In this document: positions 45,066 through 53,292 of the stretch, one piece after another
Layout of the letters: each line of letters opens with the position of its first letter
Position numbering within the stretch: position 1 is the first letter of the stretch
From: Streptomyces durmitorensis
GTDB lineage: Bacteria > Actinomycetota > Actinomycetes > Streptomycetales > Streptomycetaceae
Length of the DNA: 64,000 bases
Assembly: GCF_023498005.1 (NCBI RefSeq)
Contig: NZ_CP097289.1
Coordinates: forward strand, 2,790,001 to 2,854,000
Direction of reading: 5' to 3'
The notes under the pieces: model-generated
Told to the model about the DNA's origin: nothing
The model's database searches: none
What the model saw: the letters and a program-made list of their open reading frames with translations, nothing else
Position numbers and translations under genes: made by a program

Positions 45066-45734
45066 GTGTTCGACTTTCTTGAAGACTACGACTTGCTCGA
45101 GGCCTTCTGGATGACGGTGAAGCTCACCGTCTTCGCAGGCATCGGTTCCTTGGTCTGGGGCACTCTGCTGGCCGCCATGCGGGTCAGCCCGGTTCCGGTC
45201 ATGCGCTGGTTCGGTACCGCATACGTCAACATCGTGCGGAACATCCCGCTGACCGTCATCATCGTGTTCAGCTCGCTCGGGCTCGCCGACGTCTTCGGCA
45301 TCACCCTGGGCGCGGCCGACGACGTCGACGTCATGAGCTTCCGTCTCGCGGTGCTCGGACTCGGCGCCTACACGGCGGCGTTCGTGTGCGAAGCGGTGCG
45401 CTCCGGCATCAACACGGTGCCGGTGGGCCAGGCGGAAGCAGCACGCGCCCTCGGGCTGAGCTTCAGCCAGGTCCTCGGTCTCATCGTGCTGCCGCAGGCC
45501 TTCCGCTCGGTGATCGGCCCCCTCACCAACGTACTGATCGCCCTGACCAAGAACACCACGGTCGCAGCGGCCATCGGTGTGGCGGAAGCGGCTCTGCTGA
45601 TGAAGGAAATGATCGAGAATGAGGCGCAGTTGTTCCTCATCGCCGGGATATTCGCCTTCGGGTTCGTGGTGCTGACCCTGCCGACGGGCCTCATACTCGG
45701 CTGGCTCGGCAAGCGCATGGCGGTGAAGCGATGA
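45066..45734 (+). CDS. gluC: Glutamate ABC transporter permease
   Basis: 222 residues, GTG start with GGGAGA just upstream. Inner-membrane permease of the HisM/GlnP type with about five helices. The EAA loop that contacts the ATPase reads VGQAEAARALGLSFSQVLGLIVLPQA. The N-terminus starts directly with the amphipathic MFDFLEDYDLLEAFW helix, typical of GluC. It forms the translocation path with GluD; the start of gluD overlaps its stop codon by 4 bases (ATGA). Confidence 0.95.
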   Translation: MFDFLEDYDLLEAFWMTVKLTVFAGIGSLVWGTLLAAMRVSPVPVMRWFGTAYVNIVRNIPLTVIIVFSSLGLADVFGITLGAADDVDVMSFRLAVLGLGAYTAAFVCEAVRSGINTVPVGQAEAARALGLSFSQVLGLIVLPQAFRSVIGPLTNVLIALTKNTTVAAAIGVAEAALLMKEMIENEAQLFLIAGIFAFGFVVLTLPTGLILGWLGKRMAVKR

Positions 45735-46672
45735 CCTCCGTCCTCTACGACGCTCCCGGGCCACGCGCCAAACGGCGCAATGTCCTTCTCTCCCTGCTCT
45801 TCCTCGTCCTGCTGCTGCTGGGCCTCTGGTGGGCCTGGACCATGATGTCCGACAAGGGGCAGCTGGACTGGGCCAAGTGGGAGCCCTGGCTCGCCGACTC
45901 CGAGTCATGGACGACCTATCTGCTGCCAGGCCTGGCGAACACGCTGAAGGCCGCTGGCCTCGCCATGGTGATCGCCCTTCCGCTGGGCGCGCTCTTCGGT
46001 ATCGCACGGCTCTCCGACCACCGGTGGGTCAGGGTTCCCGCCGCTGCGGTCGTCGAGTTCTTCCGCGCGATCCCGGTGCTGATCCTGATGGTCTTCGCCA
46101 ACCAGTTCTACTCGGCGTCCACGGACATCAGCGTCGACTCACGCCCGATGTACGCGGTCGTCACCGGCCTGGTGCTCTACAACGCCTCGGTGCTCGCCGA
46201 GATCGTGCGAGCGGGCATCCTGTCGCTGCCCAAGGGTCAGACAGAGGCGGCCAAGGCGATCGGCCTGCGCAAGGGCCAGACGATGACGAGCGTGCTGCTG
46301 CCGCAGTCCGTGACCGCGATGCTTCCGGCGCTCGTCAGCCAGCTCGTCGTCATCGTCAAGGACACCGCGCTCGGTGGCGCGATGCTCAGCTTCGCCGAGC
46401 TGCTCAGCGCGCGGAAGACGGCGGCGTCGTACTACGCGAGCGTCATCCCCAGCTTCATCGTGGTCGCGGTGGTCTACATCGTGCTGAACCTGATTCTCAC
46501 CAGCCTGGCTTCCTGGCTCGAACGCCGCATGCGGCGGTCCAAGAAGAGCACGGGTGCCGTGGTGGGCCCCGAGGCGCTGGAGAATCTGGAGACGATCGGC
46601 CCCAAGACGATCCGTATGGACCACGGTGAGAACGCCGGGGGCGGCGCCGGGGGCGGCGGGGGCGGCGGCTAG
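45731..46672 (+). CDS. gluD: Glutamate ABC transporter permease
   Basis: 313 residues. ATG 45731 overlaps the gluC stop (ATGA), so translation is coupled. About five to six membrane helices; the EAA loop is KGQTEAAKAIGLRKGQTMTSVLLPQS. Longer than gluC owing to an N-terminal helix-containing extension and a 45-residue cytoplasmic tail that ends in a Gly-rich run (GGGAGGGGGG). Partner of GluC for import of glutamate. A terminator follows 36 bases after the stop. Confidence 0.95.
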   Translation: MTSVLYDAPGPRAKRRNVLLSLLFLVLLLLGLWWAWTMMSDKGQLDWAKWEPWLADSESWTTYLLPGLANTLKAAGLAMVIALPLGALFGIARLSDHRWVRVPAAAVVEFFRAIPVLILMVFANQFYSASTDISVDSRPMYAVVTGLVLYNASVLAEIVRAGILSLPKGQTEAAKAIGLRKGQTMTSVLLPQSVTAMLPALVSQLVVIVKDTALGGAMLSFAELLSARKTAASYYASVIPSFIVVAVVYIVLNLILTSLASWLERRMRRSKKSTGAVVGPEALENLETIGPKTIRMDHGENAGGGAGGGGGGG

Positions 46673-46707
46673 CAGCGGCCATCGGATCGACAGGCAGGAC
46701 AGAAGAC

Positions 46708-46737
46708 GGAGGCAGCGGCCATGACGCCGCTGCCTCC
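46708..46737 (+). terminator. Terminator of gluABCD
   Basis: Perfect 12-pair stem, GGAGGCAGCGGC (46708-46719) with GCCGCTGCCTCC (46726-46737), 6-base loop. Confidence 0.85.
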
Positions 46738-46889
46738 TTCATTTGTGGCGCCTCCTCCCGACGTCGTCACTTGACGCAAGCACCGGCAATGGGTTGCATA
46801 CGTTCTGTGATCGTGCACCGGGCTCCAACTGCCAGTTTCCGTACGTACGTCCAGCGCTCCCGGGCCCTCGCGGCAGGAGGGGACGCACT

Positions 46890-48533
46890 GTGGACCCGGT
46901 GATCGTCGTCGGCGCGGGCCCCGTGGGGCTCGCGCTCGCCCTGGCTCTCGCGCGTCACTCCGTCCCCACCGTCGTACTCGACGAAGGGCCAGGCAAGGAC
47001 GAGCAGCGGGCCGCGCGGACCGTCATCCTGCGGGATGACACCGCGGCCCTCATGGAGCGGCTCACCGGTCACTCGTTCGGCGACCAGGAGTCCGGCGCAC
47101 GGTGGGGCGGCTGGCGGTCCCTGCGGCGCAAGCAGCTGATGCGGGAGCTCACGTTCAGTGATGAGGTGCCGGCCCCGCTGCATGTGGCCCAGCACGTCCT
47201 GACCGGTGCCCTGCGCGCGGCCATCGCCGATGAGCGCCTCGTCAAGGTCGCCGTGGAGAGCAAGCTCGACTCCCTGGAGCAGGACGCGGGCGGGCTGACC
47301 GCTCACACGCGCGGGCCCAAGGACACCTGGTGGCGCGGCAGTTATCTGGTGGGCTGCGACGGGCCGCGGTCGACGGTGCGCAAGCTCCTGGACATCCGCT
47401 TCCCGGGTCGTACGGCCGTCGAGCGACACGCCGTGGCCGCGCTGCGCACGGAACTTCCCAGGCCCGGTGAGGCGTTGTTGCACCGGATGCCTCCGTGGCG
47501 CCACGGAGGCGCCGAGGTGACGGGCCGTCCGCTCGCCGGCGGGGTGTGGCGGCTCGACTGGCTGCTGCCGCCACGCGGCGAGCTCGTGACGCCCGACGCC
47601 CTCGTGGTGCGCATCCGCGAGACCCTCGCGGGCTGGTGCGGGGGCTCCACACCGCCGTACGAACTGCTCGACACGGGCGTGCACACCGTCCACCACCGCC
47701 TGGCCCGCCGCTGGCGCGTCGGCCGTGCCTTCCTCGCGGGCGACGCCGCGCATCTGCTCGGCGCGCTCGGCACCCAGGGGCTCGACGAAGGGCTGCGGGA
47801 CGTGGACAACCTCGCCTGGAAGCTGGCGCTCGCCTGGCACCACGGCGCGCGGGACGCCCTGCTCGACAGCTACCAGGCCGAGCGCAGGGCCGGTGTCGCG
47901 GCGCGCCTGCGCGCGGCCGACCAGTCGCTGCCGATACTGCGGGGCGGCGGAGGCCTGCGCTCGTACGTGCCGGGGTCGGCGCGCGGGCACGACATGCTCC
48001 TCACCGACGGCCATGTGGGCCGGGGGCCGCTGGGCGCGCCCGGATCGTACGCGGAGTCGCCGCTGGCGCCCGCGCCCTCCGAGTCCGAGGTGGCGGTCGC
48101 CACGGAGCCGGGAGCCCCGGTGGCCGATGTCCCGGTGACGGCGCCCGACGGCTCCCTCGTGCAGCTGCGGGACCGGCTCGGCCTGGGACAGCTGCTCGTC
48201 GTCCTCGTCGCGCCCGGCACGGTGGTGTGGGAGCGGCGGCACTGGGTGACGGCCGGGATCATGCCCCGGCTCGCCGCCGCCGTCACGGCGCTGCCGCACC
48301 CGGCGGAACTGCTCGTCGCGGAGAGTTATCCCGGGGCCGCCGCGCACTCGGTGCTGCTCATCCGCCCCGACGGCCACCTGGTCACCGCGCTCGGCGGGGT
48401 GCGGCCCGCCGAGCTGTATACGGCGGCCGAGGCGGCGCTCGGCGGGGCGGCACCGAAGCGGCGCACGGACAGCCGGGAGACCACGGAGAAGGCGGAGAGC
48501 ACGGCCGCCGCGAGCAGGCCGACCACACAGTGA
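46890..48533 (+). CDS. FAD-dependent aromatic monooxygenase (group A flavoprotein)
   Basis: 547 residues from GTG 46890 with AGGAGGGG 7 bases upstream. The N-terminal Rossmann motif VVGAGPVGLALALA starts at residue 7; the DG motif is VGCDGPRSTVRKLL; the GD motif is AFLAGDAAHLLGALGTQGLDEGLRDVDNLAWKL, given here in pieces: AGDAAHLLG and LRDVDNLAWKLA. This is the p-hydroxybenzoate-hydroxylase fold used for aromatic or polyketide hydroxylation. The C-terminal ~150 residues form the thioredoxin-like domain seen in phenol-hydroxylase and tetracycline-type hydroxylases, but no CxxC is present. It stands alone; the substrate is unknown. The last 25 residues are charged and probably disordered. Confidence 0.9.
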   Translation: MDPVIVVGAGPVGLALALALARHSVPTVVLDEGPGKDEQRAARTVILRDDTAALMERLTGHSFGDQESGARWGGWRSLRRKQLMRELTFSDEVPAPLHVAQHVLTGALRAAIADERLVKVAVESKLDSLEQDAGGLTAHTRGPKDTWWRGSYLVGCDGPRSTVRKLLDIRFPGRTAVERHAVAALRTELPRPGEALLHRMPPWRHGGAEVTGRPLAGGVWRLDWLLPPRGELVTPDALVVRIRETLAGWCGGSTPPYELLDTGVHTVHHRLARRWRVGRAFLAGDAAHLLGALGTQGLDEGLRDVDNLAWKLALAWHHGARDALLDSYQAERRAGVAARLRAADQSLPILRGGGGLRSYVPGSARGHDMLLTDGHVGRGPLGAPGSYAESPLAPAPSESEVAVATEPGAPVADVPVTAPDGSLVQLRDRLGLGQLLVVLVAPGTVVWERRHWVTAGIMPRLAAAVTALPHPAELLVAESYPGAAAHSVLLIRPDGHLVTALGGVRPAELYTAAEAALGGAAPKRRTDSRETTEKAESTAAASRPTTQ

Positions 48534-48540
48534 GCATGGG

Positions 48541-48569
48541 TTGACCGGTACGCAGCGTCATGGTCTACT
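48541..48569 (+). promoter_or_regulatory. Promoter of the leader peptide / cysteine dioxygenase operon
   Basis: -35 TTGACC (48541-48546), 17-base spacer, -10 TCTACT (48564-48569). Transcription should begin near 48577, i.e. at the GTG of the leader peptide, giving a leaderless mRNA. Read by eye. Confidence 0.65.
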
Positions 48570-48576
48570 CCGAAAC

Positions 48577-48663
48577 GTGACCGACACCGATGTGCGCCTG
48601 TGGCGGAGGGTCCATATGGACCTCGTCCGCTATGCGGGCTGCGTGTGTCGCCCGTCCTTCTGA
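48577..48663 (+). CDS. Putative cysteine-responsive leader peptide (28 aa)
   Basis: GTG 48577 to TGA 48663. The peptide has the pattern RLWRRVHMDLVRYAGCVCRP, like the R..HVDL.RVA..LC leader peptides found in front of sulfur-metabolism genes in Streptomyces. Cys22 and Cys24 sit just before the end. The codons TGC-GTG-TGT lie in the loop of a small hairpin (CGGGC 48635-48639 with GCCCG 48650-48654). An internal ATG at 48616 with GGAGGG upstream would make a 15-residue version. The ribosome would slow at the Cys codons when cysteinyl-tRNA is low and so alter access to the downstream start; that mechanism is inferred. Confidence 0.65.
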   Translation: MTDTDVRLWRRVHMDLVRYAGCVCRPSF

Positions 48664-48731
48664 ATTCGCCTCCTCCCTCGCGCGCCCTGCTCTCCCTTAC
48701 GCGGCGCGTGCTTCCGCGAACTTCCAGGACG

Positions 48732-49295
48732 GTGCCTGTGTCTGCCTCCGCGTCTCCTTCTGTCTCCGCTGTCTCCACCACGCATGCCTCCACGGCGGTG
48801 TCCGCGCCCACCGCCGCCGAGCTTCTCGATTTTGTACGTCGCAGTGCCGCTGACCCCGAGCTCATCGCGTCGCTTCCGCTCGACCCCGAGGGGCGCACCT
48901 GGGTGCGCCTCGAAGGGCCCGGCGGCAGCGAGGCCTGGCTGATCGGCTGGCCGCCGGGCAGCGGCACCGGCTGGCATGACCACGCGGAGTCGGTCGGCGC
49001 CTTCCTCACGGCCGCCGGCACCCTCAAGGAGAACTCGCTCGCCGCCCGGCTGCCCACCGACGGCTGGAAGACCCTTGAGCTGTCCGAAGGGGTCGACCGG
49101 GAACGGGAGTTGACGTCCGGCAAGGGCAGGGCATTCGGCCAGAACCACGTGCATGAGGTTCTGAACGAGTCCACGAGCGAGCACGCCGTCTCCGTGCACG
49201 CCTACTATCCGCCGCTGCCGCGCATCCGCCGCTACAGCCGTACGGGCCCGGTCCTGCGCCTCGAGTCCGTGGAGCGCCCGGAGGACTGGCAGTGA
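48732..49295 (+). CDS. Cysteine dioxygenase family protein
   Basis: 187 residues. A cupin with the iron ligands typical of cysteine dioxygenase: His82 and His84 in WHDHAES and a third His at 139 or 141 in GQNHVHEVLN; SGTGWHDHAESVGAF and VHAYYPPLPRI are family stretches. It oxidises cysteine to cysteine sulfinate with O2. The start is among several GTGs; 48732 (AGGA upstream) and 48738 are both possible, and the frame upstream to 48600 overlaps the leader peptide region. The stop overlaps the start of the rhodanese gene (GTGA), so both are made together. The leader peptide suits control by cysteine. Confidence 0.88.
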   Translation: MPVSASASPSVSAVSTTHASTAVSAPTAAELLDFVRRSAADPELIASLPLDPEGRTWVRLEGPGGSEAWLIGWPPGSGTGWHDHAESVGAFLTAAGTLKENSLAARLPTDGWKTLELSEGVDRERELTSGKGRAFGQNHVHEVLNESTSEHAVSVHAYYPPLPRIRRYSRTGPVLRLESVERPEDWQ

Positions 49296-49696
49296 GTGAG
49301 CATCCCGCAGACGTACGCCCCGTGGGCATCGACGAGTTGCTCGAACGTGTAAGGCTCGACCTCGACCGGGTCACTCCGGAGGAGGCGCGAGACACCGCCG
49401 CCGCGGGGGGACTGCTGGTCGACATCCGGTACGCCGCCCTGCGCGAGCGCGACGGACTGATCCCCGGCGCCCTCGTCGTCGAGCGCAATGAGCTGGAGTG
49501 GCGCCTCGACCCGCAGGGCAGCCACCGTGCAGCGGAGGCCGTCAGCCATGACCTGCGGGTCGTCGTGATCTGCAACGAGGGCTACGCGTCGAGCCTCGCG
49601 GCCGTCTCTCTGCGGCAGTTGGGGCTGCGGCACGCGACCGACCTCATCGGCGGTTTCCAGGCGTGGAAGGCCGCCGGACTTCCTGTCACGGGGTGA
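49292..49696 (+). CDS. Rhodanese-like sulfurtransferase
   Basis: 134 residues, a single rhodanese domain. Active-site Cys94 in VVICNEGYASS starts the loop that holds a persulfide; the strand-helix LLVDIRYAALRERDGLIPGAL is the conserved CH2A-like region. It should move sulfane sulfur from cysteine-derived persulfides or thiosulfate. GTG 49292 overlaps the dioxygenase stop by 4 bases, so translation is coupled; together the two genes form a cysteine/sulfur disposal unit. Cytoplasmic. Confidence 0.92.
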   Translation: MSEHPADVRPVGIDELLERVRLDLDRVTPEEARDTAAAGGLLVDIRYAALRERDGLIPGALVVERNELEWRLDPQGSHRAAEAVSHDLRVVVICNEGYASSLAAVSLRQLGLRHATDLIGGFQAWKAAGLPVTG

Positions 49697-49707
49697 GCAC
49701 GCGCGCG

Positions 49708-49743
49708 TGGGCGCCCCTTACCGGATCCGGTAAGGGGCGCCCA
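49708..49743. terminator. Palindromic bidirectional terminator
   Basis: A perfect 36-base palindrome without spacer, centred on GGATCC at 49725/49726, arms containing GGGCGCCCCTTACC. It lies between the convergent rhodanese and permease genes. Confidence 0.88.
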
Positions 49744-49760
49744 CCATTGCGTACTGCCTC

Positions 49761-52304
49761 TTACTCCTTCGCTGTCGCCACCGTGACGGGGCGCGGCCTC
49801 AGCGCGACCCGGCCCGGGAGCGCGGTCGCGGTGAGGGCGAGCAGAGCCGCGACGGCCACCACGGATACGTAGACCAGGGGTGTGATCGAGGGCGCGGCAC
49901 TGCCGGTCATGCCGACGCTGAAGGCGGTCAGGACGGCGAGCGCGATGCCGCTGCCGATGGCGGTGCCGATGAGCAGGACGGACAGGGCTTCGGTGCGCAG
50001 CATGCGCAGGACCTGGCGGCGGCTCGCGCCCGCGAGGCGCAGCATCGCGAACTCACGGATGCGCTCGGAGACGGACATCGCGAGGGTGTTGACGACGGCG
50101 ATCGCTGTGAAGGCCAGGATGAGGCCCATGGCGAGGTAGTTCACCTCGGCGTTCGCCTGCTGGCGCTCGGCCTGGAGGTTGTCGGCGGCGGCCGGGGCGA
50201 GCACCCGCACGCCCGGGAACTTCGCGACGCCTGCCGCGAGTTGTTCCTGTGTACGGTCGCTCTTGATCAGGACCGTGGCGGCGAGCGGGTTGTCGACGTG
50301 GCGGGCGACCAGGTCGTGCGCCATGGTCAGATCTCCGAACCCGAGCCCGCGCGCGTACACGGCGCTGACCTCCAGCGCGGTCTTCGTGCCGTCGCCGAGC
50401 GTGAGCTTCAGAGTGGAGCCGGGCTTCAGACCGAGCTGGTCGGCGGCCAGTTCGCTGACGGCGACGCTGTCCTTGCCGAAGCCCTTCAGGGATCCGGCGG
50501 TGACGTCCGGGTCCCAGGTGCGGGTGAGTCCGGCCGTGCTGACGCCCTGCGCCGGGTACTTGTCGAGTCCCACGCGCACGGTGGTGCGGACGACTTCGGT
50601 GGCGGCCTCGACGCCTTCGGTCATACGCAGCTTCTGCGCGGCCTGGGCCGGGACGCCCGGCCCCTGTGCCGCCAGGACCCAGTCGGCGCGGATGCCGTCG
50701 CGGGCCTGCGCGCGGGCCGCGTCGCCGAGGGTGGGCTGGACGAACAGGACGGTGCAGGTCATGCCGGTGAGGAGGGCGAGCGGGGTGACGGCTGCCGCCA
50801 TCCGGGCCGCGTTGCCGCGGAGGTTGGCGTGCGCGAGACGGCCGCCGGGGCCGGAGAGCCGCAGCGGTCCGCGGAGTGCGGCGGCCGCCGCCCTGACCAC
50901 GAGCGGGCCGAGGAGCGCGACGGCGGAGGACAGGACCACAACGGCCAAGAAGGTCACGGGAGTCGAAGCGGGCTCGGTGCGCAGCACGCTGAGCACGGCG
51001 ACCAGTACGGCGCCTCCGGCGAGCACGACGAGACCCGCGACGATGCGGCTCCACGGCGGCCGGGCGCGCTCGACACGTGCTTCGGCGAGGGCCTCGGCCG
51101 GGCGGATACGGGCGATGCGGCGCGCCGAGAGACGGGCCGCGGCCCAGGCTCCGAGCAGCGTCGCGGCCACGGCGGCGAAGAGCGGGAAGACGCTCACGGT
51201 CCGCTCCAGGGTGGCGGGGACCGCGCCCATGTCCACGAACTTGCCGTGCAGCCAGCCGCCGAGCGGGATTCCGGCGAGCGAGCCGGTGACGCCCGCGGCC
51301 GCTCCGACGATCAGTGCCTCGCGGCCCAGGAGCCCCCGGATCTGTTTCGGGGTGGCGGCGATGGCGCGGAGCAGGGCGAGTTCGCGGTGGCGCTGCTGCA
51401 CGGAGAGGGCAAAGGTGCCGACGACCACGAGGATGGCGACGAGGAGGGAGGTGCCGCCCATGGCACCTCCCATGCTGACCAGCTTGACGCGGGCGCCCGC
51501 CGCGTCGAGGAACTCCACGGGGCCACGGTCGTCGCCGGTGCTGACCTGCGCCTTCGTACCGGCGAGAGCCTCTGTGACCGCCTTCTTGAGGTCATCCGTC
51601 GCGGTGCCCTTGGCCGGCATGACGCCGAGGGTGGTGATCCGTCCGGGGTGGGCGGCGAGCCGCTCGGCCTCTCCCGCGGAGAAGAAGAGGGACGTCTGGT
51701 GGGCGAGGGCGCCTTCGGCGGGGGACGCGACACCGGTGATGCGGTAGGAGCGCGGGGCCTGGGTCGACTGGACGGTGAGACGGTCGCCGGTCTTGAGGTG
51801 GGCGCGTCCGGCGAAGTCGCGGTCGATGACGAGGTCGCCGGCGGCGCGCGGGGCCTTGCCCTCGACGAGCCGGAAGGGGGTCAGCGCGGCCGACTCCCAG
51901 GCGTGGCCGTACGCGGGTCTGTCGGTGAGGTCACCGGCGGCGGGGGTCAACGGCACGGCGAGGAAGGTGAATTCGGGCACGACCTTGCCGACGCCGGGCA
52001 CGTCCTTGAGCTTGTGCGCGATGCCGTCCGGCAGCCAGGCCCGCTCGGCGATCGGCTTGGCCTTGTGCTTGACCTTGGTCTTGCCCTTCTTGTGCTTGAC
52101 GGTGGTCTGGTGGACGTTCTGGTCGGCGGAGACGACGACGGGGGCCGCGGCGTAGCGCTCGGTCTGGATGGTGCCTCGCAGGCCGGTCTCCAGGAGGGTG
52201 CCGCAGGCCGTGATGAGCGCGGCGGCACACATCAATGCCAGGAAGGCGCCGAGGAATCCGCCTTTGCGGTCTCGGACTGTCTGCAGTGCGTAGCCCAGCA
52301 TCAT
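49761..52304 (-). CDS. FtsX-like permease (ABC3/MacB type), ATPase partner missing
   Basis: 847 residues from ATG 52304, which overlaps the stop of the upstream regulator (ATGA). Layout: an N-terminal helix (about 15-37), a long extracellular domain, a first FtsX block of three helices (about 240-380), a central pair, a second extracellular domain, and a C-terminal FtsX block containing NTLAMSVSERIREFAMLRLAGA, shown in part: SERIREFAMLRLAG. Such ten-helix permeases export lipoproteins, lipids or peptides, or drive cell-envelope enzymes, with a LolD-like ATPase. No ATPase is encoded next to it. The low-complexity KHKKGKTKVKHKAK stretch near residue 70 is unusual. Confidence 0.92.
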   Translation of the reverse strand: MMLGYALQTVRDRKGGFLGAFLALMCAAALITACGTLLETGLRGTIQTERYAAAPVVVSADQNVHQTTVKHKKGKTKVKHKAKPIAERAWLPDGIAHKLKDVPGVGKVVPEFTFLAVPLTPAAGDLTDRPAYGHAWESAALTPFRLVEGKAPRAAGDLVIDRDFAGRAHLKTGDRLTVQSTQAPRSYRITGVASPAEGALAHQTSLFFSAGEAERLAAHPGRITTLGVMPAKGTATDDLKKAVTEALAGTKAQVSTGDDRGPVEFLDAAGARVKLVSMGGAMGGTSLLVAILVVVGTFALSVQQRHRELALLRAIAATPKQIRGLLGREALIVGAAAGVTGSLAGIPLGGWLHGKFVDMGAVPATLERTVSVFPLFAAVAATLLGAWAAARLSARRIARIRPAEALAEARVERARPPWSRIVAGLVVLAGGAVLVAVLSVLRTEPASTPVTFLAVVVLSSAVALLGPLVVRAAAAALRGPLRLSGPGGRLAHANLRGNAARMAAAVTPLALLTGMTCTVLFVQPTLGDAARAQARDGIRADWVLAAQGPGVPAQAAQKLRMTEGVEAATEVVRTTVRVGLDKYPAQGVSTAGLTRTWDPDVTAGSLKGFGKDSVAVSELAADQLGLKPGSTLKLTLGDGTKTALEVSAVYARGLGFGDLTMAHDLVARHVDNPLAATVLIKSDRTQEQLAAGVAKFPGVRVLAPAAADNLQAERQQANAEVNYLAMGLILAFTAIAVVNTLAMSVSERIREFAMLRLAGASRRQVLRMLRTEALSVLLIGTAIGSGIALAVLTAFSVGMTGSAAPSITPLVYVSVVAVAALLALTATALPGRVALRPRPVTVATAKE

Positions 52305-53041
52305 GATGTCGCCTCGGGCTCGGTGGAGTGGGAGGGCGGAGGGGTGGAGGCTTCGGTCGACGCGGGCGGCGCAGGCGCTTGGGTCGGCGCAAGAGCTTCG
52401 GTCGGCGCAGGAGCTTCGGTCGGAGCAAGAGCTTCGGTCGACGCTGGCGCGGGGAACGCCAGGAGGCGCGTGAGCACGGTGCGGGCGTCGGCCGACGTCT
52501 CGGCGTCGGGGCGCTTGTAGCGGTTGAGCAGGGCGATGTACTCCTCGAAGAACTCGCGGAGTTCGGGGAGCGTCAGCCGGATCGCGCCGCGCGAGTACGG
52601 AAACGCGTCGGCCCACTCATCGGGTCCGGCATCGCTGTCGCCCGCTTCACCTGCGTCTCGCTGTAGCTGCTCGAAGAGCTCCAGGTCAGCGGCGTACGAG
52701 AGGTAGTTCAACTCGTCCATGACGAGCCGCGTCTCGGCGTTCTGCTTGCTGCGGGGCGGGAAACGCCGGTCGCCGGGGACCGCGCGCCACCAGCGTTCAC
52801 GTCCGTGGCCCGTCCCCGCGGTCTCCTCGACGAAGCCGTAGCGGGCGAGCTCGCGCAGGTGGTAGCTGGTGGCCCCGGTGTTGAGGCCGAGCGCCCTGGC
52901 GAGCGTCGCGGAGGTGGCCGGGCCGTGCACGGTGAGGTGCTGCAGCATCTGCTGGCGCCGGGGCTGTGCGAGCGCCTTGAGGACGCGGAGGTCGCTCAGC
53001 TCCTCGGGGGCGCCATCGGTCGTGCCGGGTTCCTTTGCCAT
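52301..53041 (-). CDS. ArsR-like winged-helix transcriptional regulator
   Basis: 246 residues. The N-terminal winged helix (about 17-85) reads DLRVLKALAQPRRQQMLQHL, then ATSATLARALGLNTGATSYHLRELARYGFV, with the ArsR-family recognition pattern. The middle part, about 110-185, is helical; the last ~45 residues are repeats of Ala-Pro-Thr-Glu coded by 18-base tandem repeats (52377-52448). The ATG is not preceded by a ribosome site; a pair of inverted repeats lies 6 to 36 bases upstream. Its stop overlaps the permease start, so the two are translated together. It is probably an autoregulated repressor of the permease; the inducer is unknown. Confidence 0.9.
   Translation of the reverse strand: MAKEPGTTDGAPEELSDLRVLKALAQPRRQQMLQHLTVHGPATSATLARALGLNTGATSYHLRELARYGFVEETAGTGHGRERWWRAVPGDRRFPPRSKQNAETRLVMDELNYLSYAADLELFEQLQRDAGEAGDSDAGPDEWADAFPYSRGAIRLTLPELREFFEEYIALLNRYKRPDAETSADARTVLTRLLAFPAPASTEALAPTEAPAPTEALAPTQAPAPPASTEASTPPPSHSTEPEATS
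52377..52448. repeat. 18-base tandem repeat, about four copies
   Basis: Units start at 52377, 52395, 52413 and 52431; consensus GCTTCGGTCGGCGCAAGA, with variation. It codes for the APTEA repeats at the C-terminus of the regulator. Copy-number change would alter the tail length in steps of six residues. Confidence 0.85.
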
Positions 53042-53045
53042 GCGT

Positions 53046-53076
53046 ACACAGTCGTCTGTGCACAGGTTCCTGTGCA
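53046..53076. promoter_or_regulatory. Putative operator of the ArsR-like regulator
   Basis: A perfect inverted repeat TGCACAGG-TT-CCTGTGCA (53059-53076), and next to it ACACAG-TCGT-CTGTG (53046-53060), which share the CACAG half-site. They lie 5 to 35 bases before the regulator's start, where promoter and start site must be. Confidence 0.65.
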
Positions 53077-53218
53077 GTGCGGTGGACCGGCGTCTTCAGT
53101 GGGGGGTTAACCCCACCCCTGGGGCGGAGAGGGGGAGTTGCGCTTGTGTTGCGCGCCCCTTGGGTCCCCCCTGATGCGCCCTGCTGTGCCCCTTCGAAGC
53201 AACCCCGCGGAACGCGAA

Positions 53219-53256
53219 AGGGCCGGGCCGCGGTTCGCACCGCGCCGCCCGGCCCT
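53219..53256 (-). terminator. Terminator downstream of recX
   Basis: Outer stem AGGGCCGGG (53219-53227) with CCCGGCCCT (53248-53256) and an inner GCGGT/ACCGC hairpin. Confidence 0.7.
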
Positions 53257-53292
53257 GACCTGGGCCCCACCCCCGCGAGGGCCCTGGTCAGC

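Noticed and set aside
48590..48853. Cys-containing frame starting MCACGGG across the leader region
   Set aside because: Runs into the dioxygenase gene in a wrong frame; the 28-codon leader has promoter support and a family-like motif instead.
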